The notes under the pieces were generated by a model, which had not been told where the DNA came from, made no database searches, and worked only from the letters and a program-made list of their open reading frames with translations. Of a DNA stretch of 64,000 nucleotides, positions 34,901 through 45,738 are shown one piece after another. Source of the DNA: Epichloe hybrida (Eukaryota > Ascomycota > Sordariomycetes > Hypocreales > Clavicipitaceae). The position numbers and the translations under genes are program-made. The stretch covers positions 2,294,001-2,358,000 of the forward strand of contig JAFEKR010000008.1 of the NCBI GenBank assembly GCA_019022495.1, in the 5' to 3' direction. The first letter of the stretch is position 1; every line of letters starts with the position of its first letter.

Positions 34901-36143
34901 GTCCAGCGTGCTTGACTGCCGTGGAAGTGTTCCTCCCACAATTTCGTTGACGGATTTGAGTCGCATTGCTCCTGAGGATACCCTTGTCACAGCACGCTCA
35001 ACCGTAGGTGTTTGTGACGGCTGTTCCTTTATGGCGGTGACAGCGGCGGGAGTGGTCGTGGTTGGAGTGGGTACGTTCGGTTCTCTGTACGGCAGATTTT
35101 TTTGAGCTTGCTGTTCTGCAGGTTGTGGCGTCGACGTATCAGCATCCATATCTTGTGGACTCCCATCCTGGCTGTCCGGAACTACGGCGACATTTGGTTT
35201 GGTAGTCTCTGCCAGATCCTGCTTGGTGGTACCAACGGCTTGCGACGAATTGGTCTCCGGTGGCGTCCCTTCCTTCGCGGTTTCGTTGTGTGGTTCGGTC
35301 TCGGTAGTCGTTATCGTAGGTTTACTGGATTCCTGCAGAAGCTGATCCTCTGCGGTTGACCCCTCCTCGAGTGCCTCCGTGGCCTTGGCTTGCGGACCGG
35401 CCTCGACCTTCTCTTGCGCGTCCTTCCGTTCCGCAGGATCGACATATCTTGGGCCTTCGTGGTCGGGACTCGTGTCTGTCGATGATTCGTGAACTGTGGG
35501 AGTGGTCACGCTGTGAGCAGTAGAAGCTGGCGAAGACATGGGTTCAGCAGGTTTGACCCCTTCCATAGGAGACTTGACTGTGAGGGGCACACCCGCAGCG
35601 GCATCACCAGCTTTCTCTGATACGACCGGCGTGGCTGCATGCTGATTGAGGATCTCCTTCTTGGTCGTGTCGACGGATGGCGGTCCTCTGGTCTCGGGTG
35701 GTATCTGCTGCTGGGGGGGTGCTGGTTGAGCGATTGGTTCAACATTGGCGACGGGGCTTCTTTTAGATTCGGGATCTTTCGGAGCATCGACTGTGACGGG
35801 AGATGCGGATGCTGATAGTGTGGGCTTCTTATTCTGTGGAGGGATCGGGACTTGTGACGCCTTCTGCGATGGGACGGTTGGTGGCCCAGGCGCAGAGCTT
35901 GCTGGCGTTGAGCTCGGCCGTCTGTTCGACAATTTTCCTCCATTCTTTAGAGACGATACCACAGGTGAGCGTGGCCCGGCCGAAGACTGCTTCTTGGCTG
36001 CATCGACTGGCGTAGGTGCAGGTGTGGGCGTCGGAGATTGTTGAACAATGGTGACACTGATTTGGGATGCGAGTGATCGTTTCAATTTGTCCAATGATGG
36101 AGTTTTCCTCGAAGGAATGCTAGAGTCGTTCAATGGTCTGCCC
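31928..36143 (-). CDS. VID21/EAF1: NuA4 scaffold Vid21/Eaf1 (HSA and SANT domains), 5' exon missing
   Basis: Role (known family): scaffold of the NuA4 histone H4/H2A acetyltransferase. Seen: one long frame, about 1404 residues from 36143. Domains counted from the frame's first Met at 36226: a Pro/Ser/Thr-rich disordered part (30-560), an HSA domain (about 580-640, WDVLLKEMKWMRTDFREER), a SANT/Myb domain (about 845-912, PSQWTLVEDDELRGLV), and a Gln/Ala-rich tail. The frame enters from a 3' splice site: GCTGAC branch motif, pyrimidine tract and AACAG just before 36143. Upstream of about 36206 the sequence becomes a Copia gag relic. From memory, homologues carry about 60-90 more residues before the GR-x-LN motif seen here, and I find no such exon up to Swd1. 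Translation could begin at the ATG at 36151 if the acceptor is ignored. The rest of the gene looks intact and unmutated, so it may still be expressed. Confidence 0.88.
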
Positions 36144-36481
36144 CTGTTCATGTGGAAGAAGGGAAAAGTCAGCCTAGAGTGACGAAAGAAAGCAGAGAGA
36201 AAGCGTTTATTAACCTTAGCGAGCATTAAGGTTAGAGGGATAATAACCTCTGGGAATTATTCCTAGAGGACTTTAAAGGCTAGTCTGTGAATACCTTCAT
36301 AAGGGCTAATAGTAAGATTATACAACAGCTACGTAATTCCCTACGAGATAGTGGTGTGTACGTTACTCGAGGTCCTTTAGCTGCGGCTGCCTTACAACAA
36401 GTGATTTAAGAAGAAAGAAGATTACCGTAACCTAAGACTAGGGAGCCCGAAGACCCTAAAAACCTTAAGGACTAGGCTAAA

Positions 36482-36642
36482 GCGTTAATTAAAGAGATTG
36501 CGGCCGAATCGTTAATTAAAGAGATCTTGGCCGAATCGTTAATTAAAGAGATCGCGGCCGAATCATTAATTAAAGAGATCTCGGCCGAATCGTTGATTGA
36601 AGAGATTGCGGCTAAATCATTGATTGAAGAGATTATTGCCAA
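36482..36642 (+). repeat. 27-bp tandem repeat inside gag relic (codes SLIKEIAAE)
   Basis: About six copies of a 27-bp unit stand head to tail. On the plus strand they read in frame as the nine-residue unit SLIKEIAAE with variants (ILAE, ISAE, IEEIAAK). The first four copies are nearly identical and the last two have diverged. The frame is kept and there are no stops across the array, unlike the flanking relic. A further set of about three 26-bp repeats around GACCCTCAAGACCTT lies at 36957-37045. Confidence 0.8.
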
Positions 36643-37058
36643 GGGGATACTAATCAAAGCATTCCTCATAGAGGAAGAGGTCTAACAAGCCACTAAAGAG
36701 ATTACTAAAGATTATCAAGAGCAATCACCCGAAGACCTCAAAGATCAACAACAAGCCGTTAAACGCGAAGATTATCAAGACCTAATGCTTACATATGATA
36801 TTAAACAACGCTTCAAGATAGGAAGCCGCAAGGGGAATAATATATTACAAGGCATATTACGTAGGTATATATTACGAAGGTCTACGTTACGTACGCACAT
36901 AAGCTTATTACATATCCCTCTAGTTACAGTTAATTCAGATTATCGGCAGCAAGGAGGCACAAGACCCTCAAGACCTTCATTAAGGCATAAGACCCTCAAG
37001 ACCTTTATCAAGGCACAAGACCCTCAAGACCTTTAAGACCCTTGTAAAGCTAGGAACC

Positions 37059-37247
37059 ATGAAGGAGAAGAGACTAATAATTAATATCATAGCTCTTCGT
37101 CAATCATACGAAAGGCATAAGATCTACGAAGTCAGATGGATTAACAGTAACGACAATCCAGCGGATATAATAACAAAAGCATTACCGAATTTATCACTTT
37201 CCTCTTTAATTAATTTGAATGAATTAACGATTTGTATTAAAGGATAG
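37059..37247 (+). pseudogene. Copia polyprotein RNase H C-terminal fragment
   Basis: A 62-codon open stretch reads KRLIINIIALRQSYE, then VRWINSNDNPADIITKALPN. Known: the pattern L-R-x-S-Y-E, W-I/V, N-x-A-D-x-x-T-K is the end of the RNase H domain of fungal Copia elements, where the -NPADAMTK- motif is typical. It stands just before the polypurine tract and 3' LTR, as expected. Upstream catalytic parts of RNase H, reverse transcriptase and integrase are missing from this copy, so it is a non-functional remnant. Confidence 0.75.
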
Positions 37248-37442
37248 GTAAAGAGACCTGCAATATTAAGGGACAGGAGCTTAGGTAAGAACTAACGGAT
37301 TAATTCAATTAACCAATGCCACGACAGCTAATCAGAGCAGCGGATTCCCATCAAGGGATTCACTTATATACACTTTCCTTTAATTTAATTTTTATTGCGT
37401 TTTTGAGCTCTTTAGCTACAAAGGAAAAAGAGAGATTACTAG

Positions 37443-37700
37443 TATTAATTCCTTCGGATCTTCATTGGTTTAATCGTGGCTAAAGACCGGACTAATTATG
37501 GGTCTAGCGCAATGCACGTAATGCGATTAGCTATATTAATTCGCCACCCCCTTTTGTGCCCCACATACAGACTTCGCCCACTTTTCTAGCATCTAGACTT
37601 TCCCTCTCTTCTCCCTCTTTCCTAGCTATCAATCTATCTATCATTAACTTCGAATTTATACGGGATTTATTACCTGCGTAGGACCTTGGTGCATCCAACA
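37443..37700 (+). repeat. LTR of Copia relic A
   Basis: This 258-bp segment is matched in reverse complement by 38991-39254. Its ends correspond to TGTTGATT (mutated here to TATTAATT) and CCAACA, the usual TG...CA form. Between the copies the differences are mostly CA to TA and TG to TA, the pattern of repeat-induced point mutation, and this copy is the more heavily mutated one. Confidence 0.8.
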
Positions 37701-38990
37701 CCACTAGTTGTTCTTAATAATAATTATCTAGATAAAGCTATTAATATAATAGGGATTATTATAGGGGTTCTTATAAGGGTTTAAGTAATCTCTAGGGTTA
37801 GGGAAGGTTAATTTCTAGGGTAGGTTATTAGGGCTATTAATGTTAAGGTTCTAGGGGTTTGGAAGATTATAGTCTTTCTTATAATCTTTCCTATAACTAA
37901 AGGGGTATTAAGGTTTAATAAAGCACTTCCTTAAGTAATACTAGGATTAAATATCCTAGGCCTTACCTAATAAGAACGCCATAATCTTATAAAGAATTAC
38001 GTAATTCTCTAATAATATCCTTAGATGCCCTTTTAAAGGTGTCTTTAGACTAGCCCTTAAAGTCTTCTTAGAATAATTCCTATAGGTTATTATCTCTCTA
38101 ACCTTAATACTCACTAAGGTTAATAAATCTTATAATTTAGTTATTAAGCTTAAGCTACATAGTAGTCTCTAAATCTAGCTTAACAAATTCTTTCTAGTTA
38201 TACAAGAATTTATAAGTAAGCTATTAAAGGCATAGAGGTAATTAATGCCTTTAAGGTCTCTTAGGGGTAATAATTAGAGCCTTGCTATTACTAGCAGCCC
38301 TTCCTCTTATAGAAGGTCCAGATTCCTCTGCCATTTTTAACTATTAAAAGGAAAGCAGCAACAGGAGTAAATTAATAAGGACAAAGAAAGCAACAGAAGT
38401 GCCAAAAGTAAGCAAAAGCAATAAGAAAATAACAAGGAATTAATAGGAATTGCCCTTCCTGTTTTTCGTGAAAAGGAGGGAAGGAGGTAATCTCTCTCTC
38501 TTACTAATAAGCATAGGGCAAATAGCACTAAGAGTAAAGGGGGTAAAAAACAAGCCGTAAATGCTTATACAAACAGATTAAAGATCTGTTAGATAAAGGG
38601 AATATTTATAAAGAAGTTATAGATATATTAGCTAGCTTAGCTAAGGTTATTTAACGTTAGGTTTAAAATAAATGCCTTGCGGCAATAGATTCGGTTATTT
38701 AGTTAGTTTTCTTGTAATAGACAATAAAATTAACAATTAATAACAATATCCTAGATAGATATAATAAAGTTATATCCCTAAGCCTAAGGGTTAATAGATT
38801 AATTCCTTAGAAGCCTAATAAGCCTATAACTAGGATTCTAGTCTTTTCCTTTAGTATACTTATATAGTCGTGCCTCTTTACCGTAATAACTATTATAGTA
38901 TAACAAGGGGTAGTGGTAGTAGTATTTGTAAAAATATCTCTTCTTATAATACCTAGCTTATCTATGGTTGTGAAGTCAACCACTAATCAG
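37701..38990 (-). mobile_element. Copia relic B, gag and leader in minus orientation
   Basis: The region lies between LTR copy A and LTR copy B and is AT-rich with no usable frame. Its part at about 37960-38130 aligns in reverse complement with the gag fragment of relic A. With its LTR on the right (38991-39254), it reads as LTR, leader and gag on the minus strand. It has no pol, so it breaks off where it meets the LTR of relic A. Confidence 0.6.
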
Positions 38991-39254
38991 TGTTAGATGC
39001 ACCAAGGTCCTGCGCAGGTAATAAATCCCGTATAAATAAAGTTAATAATAGTTAGATAGTTAGTTTACTAGCTAGGAAAGAGAGAGAAGAGAGGGAAAGT
39101 CTAGATGCTAGAAAAGTAGGCGAAATCCGTATGTAAGGCACAAAAGGGGGTGGCGAATTAATGCAGCCAATCGTATCGCGTGTATCGCGCCGGACCCACA
39201 ATTGGTCCGGTCTTTGGCCACGATTGAACCAATGAAGATCCGAAGGAATCAACA
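38991..39254 (-). repeat. LTR of Copia relic B (inverted copy)
   Basis: 264 bp starting TGTTAGATGCACC and ending GGAATCAACA on the plus strand, matching 37443-37700 in reverse. It keeps more C and G than copy A: for instance GACCAATTGTGG here stands where copy A has GACTAATTATGG. No target-site duplication is evident in the flanks. Confidence 0.8.
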
Positions 39255-39429
39255 AATAAGCTTTAAGGTTAAAGTAGCATAGAATTACTATAAGGAGCCT
39301 GAATATAATACCTGCTAATATAGTAGCTCTTATAGAAAGGTTCCCTTTTACTTACTAATTCCTAAGCATATATAATTAAGCCTTATGCCTTATAAGGTAG
39401 CCTAATTAATCTAATTTATAAGTAAATAC

Positions 39430-39765
39430 CTAAGTAAGTCCTAAGACCTTAATATATAAAGGGACTTCTAATTTACTAACTTTAATAGTAACCTTATTAT
39501 TAATAACTTTATTATACTCTTTATCTCTTGCTTTAATAAATACCTTTTCCTTAGGGTGCCTAGCTAAATAATTATAATAAGTAGGAGGTAAAGGAAGTCT
39601 TAATATATAAGGCTTTTCTTTACTCTTAGCTCCTAGGGCAAAGGTAGTAGTAAAAGCTTTAAGGAGGTTATCTTTATTAATATTAGGAATATCTAGATCT
39701 TTATCTTTGTGATCCATTTCGGAAGGATTTAACAAACTATTAATATTTATTAGTTTATAATCCAA
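39430..39765 (-). pseudogene. Copia reverse transcriptase N-terminal fragment (relic C)
   Basis: A 111-codon minus-strand frame includes LRLPLPPTYYNYLARHP followed by a region resembling F-x-x-A-x-x-K-E-Y-N. Known: LP-x-PP-x-x-Y-x-x-L-x-x-HP and the following A-x-x-K-E are the stretch just before the reverse transcriptase core of fungal Copia elements. The catalytic part should follow at lower coordinates, but the DNA there leads into LTR copy B at 39254. Inference: relic B sits within, or is joined to, an older relic C. Lys, Asn and Ile are over-represented, as expected after C-to-T mutation. Confidence 0.5.
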
Positions 39766-42700
39766 AAAATCCAGTTAATAGCTAGGTGAATTTAGAGGAG
39801 TTAGGAGAGTTAATTCCTAAGTTCCTTTTCCCTTTTCTTTATTATTTAGTTAATCACAATTATATTAATCTTCTTGCTAATAGATTAGAGGAAGGGAGTC
39901 TTATGCCTATAGGTACCTTATATCTTAAGGATATCCTACATTTATATTATTAACCTTAAAGTCTTTTACAAGCTCTTAAAGGAAGCGTTTTTTAAGCTCT
40001 TTTTCCTTAATTAAAAGGTTCTTTTCTTAAGCGTAAAAGATTAACTTATTAAAGGTAATATAGCTTAATAAGAACTAATAATTCCTCTGTATCATTAGTA
40101 CCTAAATTAGATATTAGGTGGAAGAGATATGACTAGCTAGATAACTAATATAAGCTCTTTGTAATAGCTTTAGACCTATCTTCCTAAGCCTATCCTATAT
40201 TATTACAAAAGCTTTATAACTAAAAGCTTAAAGATAATTTAATAAAGCTTCCGGTTTCTCTAGTAAATAATTCCATTAAAGCTTATTCTCTTGTAGCTAT
40301 TTATTTAAAGCTTAATATAGTAAAAGCTAATCTAAAGACTTTCTAGGTATATAATTAAGGATATAAATAGCTGCTTCTATAGCTATAGGCTAAAGATTCT
40401 CTAGAAAGCTTACTTAGGTTATTAAAGTTATTATAACTCTTATTATCACCCCCCTAGACCGCTTAGCATGCCTATTTTAATACAGATAAGCTAGACTAGA
40501 CTTTCTAATAATAATACCTCTATTAGTAACCTTTACCTCTTGCTTCTTAGTCTAGAAGGTAGTTTCCCTATTAGTAATAATAACTATAATATAAATTCTA
40601 AAGGTCCTTATATAGCACGCTTCTAATTAATTAAAGCAAGACATAATTTTAGTCTTTATTAGAATTATAAAGATATAGCAGAGGCCTATTACTCTATAAG
40701 TAAAGAGAGTAATATAATAATCCTTATTATAGCCCTGTAATTAAGCAAAGAGGTTATAGGTTATAACCTAAAGAGGTCCTAAGGGTAGGGAATCTATCTA
40801 TAAAACTCGCAATATCTGCCTCTACGCCTTAGCTATATAGTAAATCTTGCATTTACCCTTACTACGCCCTTTTATTAGTATATTAACCTTTTAAAGCACT
40901 TAATCTATTATATCTTTACTTAAATAAGCTATTCTTGCGTGCTAAAGGTTTGCTTTTATAGCTATTAGGGGTTTTAGGTTATAAGAGTCCCTTCTAATAG
41001 CAAAAGCCTTATTAGGGCTATCCCCTTTAATATATAGTTAAGTACTAAGGGTTATAGTTAAAAAGATCTTATAATTACCTCTTACTAAGTCTATAATAAT
41101 CCCTATAAGATTATCTTACCTTATGCCTTTTACTATAAGTAACTAAAGTAATATAAGGTTTGTAAAGAAAGTTAGTTAATACTACATATTTAATAACGTA
41201 AGGGTCTAGCCATTTATTAATTTAATCTAGGCTATGCTAACGCCATAAGCCTTAGTAACTCCATACCTAGCTTAGATACTTAGTTAATTACTATAATCTA
41301 GGTTAATAAACTAGTGTTTATTATTAAAGATATATACTAAAGTACTGCTATTAAGTATTACTTGCAAGCGCCCTTAGGCATAAAAAGCCTCTAAAGATAG
41401 CTTTATAGTAATAAAGGTAGTATTACCCTCTAGCTTACTTTCCTTTACTTCCTTAGCTTCCTTTATATTATACTCCTTAAGCCACGCGTTATAAGCCTTT
41501 TTAATATTATTAGATTATTAATTTATTACTTCTTTTGCCTTTTTTAATTAATTTTCCTTAATAGTCTAATTCTTAGGTAAGTAAAGCATTTAATAGTTCT
41601 TCTAAGAGTCCTTTAACTTCTTAGCCTTATACTTATTATAATAAATATAAAGTAGCTTTTTATCTCCCTTATTAAGATCTTCTTTAGTCTAACTATTAAG
41701 AGTTAGCTTTACTCTAAAAGATTCTCTAGATTTACTTTAAGACCTTCCCTAGGCTTTAATTAAATACCTAATCCTTATAATTATAAAGTAGAAATTAAGG
41801 GTTTTACCCTTAATCTTAGTAGTAAAGATTAGTAAATTAATTTAAGCTAAAATTAAGGGGAATTAGGTGCTAATAGTATTATTAATTATCTTAATTAGAG
41901 AGTTACCTTTTATAATTAAGTAATTTGCTTAAAAACATTACTTATAGCTAATTAACGTATTAGTAAGCTATTTATTAATATTAACCTTTACTAGGCTATA
42001 CTTAATAACTTTATTAAAGTTAACCTTAGTGTAATGCCTAATTATTCTATTTAAGGGTATTATATTCCTTATAAGCTCTCTAAGCTTCTTATAAAGTAAG
42101 ATATACTATAGGATTATTTACTTATACTTATTTCTAAGTGTTATAATAAACTAATTATAGTATTCTCTTATAGTCTTTAATAAACTCTAATACTAACTAT
42201 TAAATACTTAATATTATCTATTAAGAACTATATACTAAGCACTATCTTTAGTATTATCTAGTTATTAAGGGTATTTAAAGTATCCCTCTTTAGTTAAGTT
42301 AATAATAGGAGTAATGCTTATAGGAGGAGAGCTTTCTTAAGGTTACTACTAATTACTTATAACTCTAGATATTAATGTTCTTAAGTATATTTAAGGCCCT
42401 TTAGTCTAGTTTTCTAGTAAAGTAGTTAAAGCTATAATTACTACTTTTCTTACTACTAGAGTCCCTTTTCCTATTAGGATTAGTGGCTTAGGTAAGTAGT
42501 TAAGAGTTATTATTAAATTAGGATTAATAAAGACCTAAATTCTATTTTTAATAGCTCTTACCTTTATTATCTTAAACTATAGGTCCTAATAATAAGGTTC
42601 CTATAGCTTAACTACTAGCTTATAGCCTTAAGTAGTGTTAGTTTCCTTAGATATCTTAATAATATCCTATATTATTATTATTATAATTTATTAAACTTTA

Positions 42701-43035
42701 ACTTATATAGATCTTCCTTACTACTAGGGGTTACCTAATTATAATATTAATAATTATAATTAAACCCTATTCTCTTACTAGGATATACCGAATTTAATAA
42801 TTAATTAATTAGAATTAACTTAATAAAGGTATTAATTAGAAAGAAAGGTCTTTATATTATAAACACTAAGTAATTACTACTATATTAGACTAAGTAGCTA
42901 GGATTAGAAATAAAGGTATAGATTAAGTTACCTAACCCTATAAGAGGGCGTAGACTACAGTTTAAATAACTAAGTACCTGTACTATAGGGTATGTAATCT
43001 ACCTATATAAACTATACTATATTTCTACTAAAGGT
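39766..43035. mobile_element. AT-rich RIP-degraded transposon island, unclassified part
   Basis: This 3.3-kb block is dense in TA, TTA and CTA with stops in every frame on both strands, and contains very few CA or TG pairs. It continues relic C to the right, on its 5' side if C is in minus orientation, but no domain can be read. It ends sharply near 43035, where normal composition returns about 300 bp before the Swd1 start codon. No LTR like copies A and B is visible at that edge. Confidence 0.65.
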
Positions 43036-43335
43036 CTGGAAAAGTAACTAGTTAGGTGGGTCCTAGTGTCCAAGTTGCCTGCATGCGGTTGAACGCTTGC
43101 GGCGGGATTCTAACAGTGGGCATGTTCACTGGTTCACTGGCATCCCCACTTCAACACCAGATATGTACATACATATATTTTGTCATCGATTGATTCGTGA
43201 TTCGTGAGCCGTCACCATCGAAACACCGCGGCGCGCGTCTTTCAACGCCTTTGCGCAATGAGGATGGACCATGATATCTCAGTCTTTACACCATCTTTCT
43301 AAAACCTTTGGGTACCTGGACACTCGTTCGCAATC
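43036..43335. promoter_or_regulatory. Short promoter region of SWD1
   Basis: Only about 300 bp of normal-composition DNA separate the AT-rich island from the Swd1 start codon. Reading the minus strand here shows no exon that could be the missing first exon of Vid21: the possible ATGs run into stops within a few codons. A TATATATTTTG stretch lies at about 43173. Confidence 0.5.
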
Positions 43336-44814
43336 ATGAATCTCTTGTTGTCCGACGACTACCTACTGCAGGATTACCCCGAGAGCATCACCAGCACGAT
43401 ACGATCTGGCCATGCCACTGTGCTGCGTTTCAATCGCAAAGGCGATTATCTCGCGTCCGGTCGAGTCGATGGTGCTATAGCGATATGGGACCTCGAGACC
43501 ATGGGCGTCGCCCGAAAATTGAAAGGGCACAGCAAAAACATTACCTTTCTGAGTTGGTCACGATGTGGGAGATACCTGCTGTCTACCTGCCAAGGCTGGA
43601 AGGCCATCCTCTGGGATCTTCAAGACGGTAAAAGATTGCGCGAAGTGCGCTTCCGAGCGCCAGCGTACATGGCAGAGCTGCACCCATGGAACCAGTACGT
43701 GCTAATCGGTCAAGAACTGAAAACCTATTGATAAGTTCGTAACGCGCTGATTCCGAACTGTAGTTTGCAATTCGTCGCATCGCTTTTCGAGGAGCAGCCA
43801 GTTCTGGTAGATATGAGCGAGCCGGTCGATGTCAAACATATACTCCCCTCGGTTCCCAAACGAACCAACGCCGATAGTGACGTCGCCTTGAAAGAGAAGC
43901 AGGCCAAAGAAGGTGCCAGAGAAAAGACGACATCTGCCATCTGGACTGCCACCGGCGACCATATCATTGCTGGCACCAGCAAAGGTAAAATCAACATAAT
44001 TGACACCAAATCTTTCGAGATAATCTACACGGAGAAAGTCTGCTCAGGGATTATCACCACACTACGAATAACCGGATCTGGCCGAGATTTGCTGGTCAAC
44101 TCACAGGATCGCATCATTCGTACCTTTCGAATACCCAACCTATCGGTCGAAGACTTGGACTTCGATACGATACAGCTACCCCTTGAGCACAAGTTTCAGG
44201 ATGTTGTCAATAAGCTATCGTGGAACCACGTCACTTTCAGCGCCACGGGTGAGTATGTGGCTGCATCAACATATAATAACCACGAACTCTACGTCTGGGA
44301 GCGTAATCATGGCAGTCTGGTGTGCATGCTCAAAGACCCCAAGGAAGAGCAGGGTGTCATAGAGTGGCATCCTAGCAGAGCCCTTTTAGCGGCGTGCGGG
44401 TTGGAAACAGGGCGCATCTACATTTGGTCTGTAATTAGCCCGCAGAAATGGTCGGCGCTGGCACCAGATTTCGCCGAGGTGGAAGAAAACGTCGAATACA
44501 TCGAGAAAGAGGATGAATTCGATATATACGCACAAGAGGAGATTCATCGGCGGCGCCTCGACGCAGAAGATGAGGACGTTGACGTTCTGACACTTGACCC
44601 GTCCAAATTCGATGACGATGTCGATAGCTTTCGTATGCCCATCCTCTTAAACTTGAGCGAAAGTGATAGCGAGGATGAGTTCATCGCGGTTTCTACTGGC
44701 ACCATGCGACGTAGGAGCCCTGGTGAGGGCCAAAGCGACATTGATGGGCCCGTCGAGACAACAACTACCAAGAGGAGCGGTGCCGTTAAGGGTGGTCGAG
44801 GCAGGAAGAAGTAG
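43336..44814 (+). CDS. SWD1: COMPASS (Set1C) subunit Swd1, WD40 protein
   Basis: Role (known family): Swd1 (RbBP5 in animals) supports the Set1 methyltransferase that methylates histone H3 Lys4 at active promoters. Seen: exons 43336-43694 and 43764-44814 with a 69-bp intron (GTACGT, CTGTAG), 469 residues. The N-terminus MNLLLSDDYLLQDYPESIT and the following WD repeats (GHATVLRFNRKGDYLASG, VDGAIAIWDLE, GHSKNITFLSWSRCGRYLLS, WKAILWDL) are typical. The propeller continues to about residue 355. A conserved acidic hinge follows (EENVEYIEKEDEFDIYAQEEIHRRRLDAEDEDVDVL), which in the family contacts the other COMPASS subunits, and then a disordered basic tail ending GRGRKK. The gene looks intact. Its upstream DNA is short because of the transposon island. 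Confidence 0.95.
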
Positions 44815-45738
44815 TCAGACTAGAAGAGTTGCAATCGAGTTGCGTATCCTGCTTGGTAAAGCATGGTTCAGGATTTACTGTACATCCCGTATCCTTCTGC
44901 TTACGATGGATGAGTGTTGGCATAACGGAGACAACCGACACACTCATGATGGGACAGGATGGACGCATAGCATTTGTCTTTGGTCAACCATGAATGGTGA
45001 GTGATGTTTGCAAAAGTCACCAGCGATGCGCAGGCGAGATAATTGGCCGGGAGTGTGTTTATCCATATTATTATGTAGAGCTTTCCATTCCCCAGCGGTA
45101 CGGAGTACATGTAAGTGCTGGTATGACAAAAAAGGATTTGATTGGCCACAAATGCCTCTCGTGCTGGCGGCCTCAGGCAGCCATGCTCGGGCGCAGGGGG
45201 CGATTCTAATTCCAAAAAAAGCTTAGCGCCGCCTTTGATGCGTGGGTGGCCAGCCGCCTCAAGTAGATTCTTCCAGCCCACCCGCCAGTCATCACGTCTT
45301 AACCACGTCAAAATCTTTGCCTACCGGCTCAAATCCATCACCACGCGCGTCGAGCATCGCGCGTTGCGCTCTGAAGCACATTCAAGAGTGCTCTTCGATA
45401 CGGCCATCTACTTTTCGACGACTTTGACGACTTTTGGAGCGGTGGCGACGGAGGAGAAGATCTCGATCGTCTCCTGGGCCGCTGGCCAGGGCGAGCGCCG
45501 CATTTGAGCGCCATCTGTCGTTCGTCTACGACGGGGTCTCTCATCGATCGGGAAGTGGACGGATATCATTGAACAGATTTACTCGATTTCCCGGCGTGTT
45601 TGCTCTCGCAATCTCTCACAACCACGCTACGACTGCGCGATCGCGTCTCCTCCCGGACGGGAAGCTTCGACCCCCCCCTTCGCCCAGCCTTGGTCGCCTC
45701 TGCCAACGTTTTGGACCACCCTTTGACAAACCGCAATC
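44815..45738. other. Intergenic, SWD1 3' flank and RPB1 promoter and leader
   Basis: No gene is supported in these 924 bp. A TACGGAGTACAT motif lies at 45099. The 200-300 bases before 45739 are C-rich and pyrimidine-rich with (GACGACTTT) repeats near 45418-45435, consistent with a long 5' leader of RPB1. Confidence 0.5.

Larger units (their letters stand above)
36206..37700 (+). mobile_element. Ty1/Copia retrotransposon relic A, 5'-truncated, with 3' LTR
   Basis: Seen: from about 36206 the sequence matches, in reverse complement, a second copy near 37960-38130. Both read as degenerate gag-like protein on the strand of their element. It continues through a 27-bp tandem repeat, then jumps to the end of a Copia RNase H domain (37059-37247), a purine tract (37421-37434, AAGGAAAAAGAGAG) and an LTR (37443-37700). 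Most of pol is absent, and stop codons break all frames. There is no 5' LTR: homology simply stops at the Vid21 intron. Inference: a deleted, mutated Copia element whose left end is a rearrangement breakpoint rather than a clean insertion edge. Confidence 0.75.
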
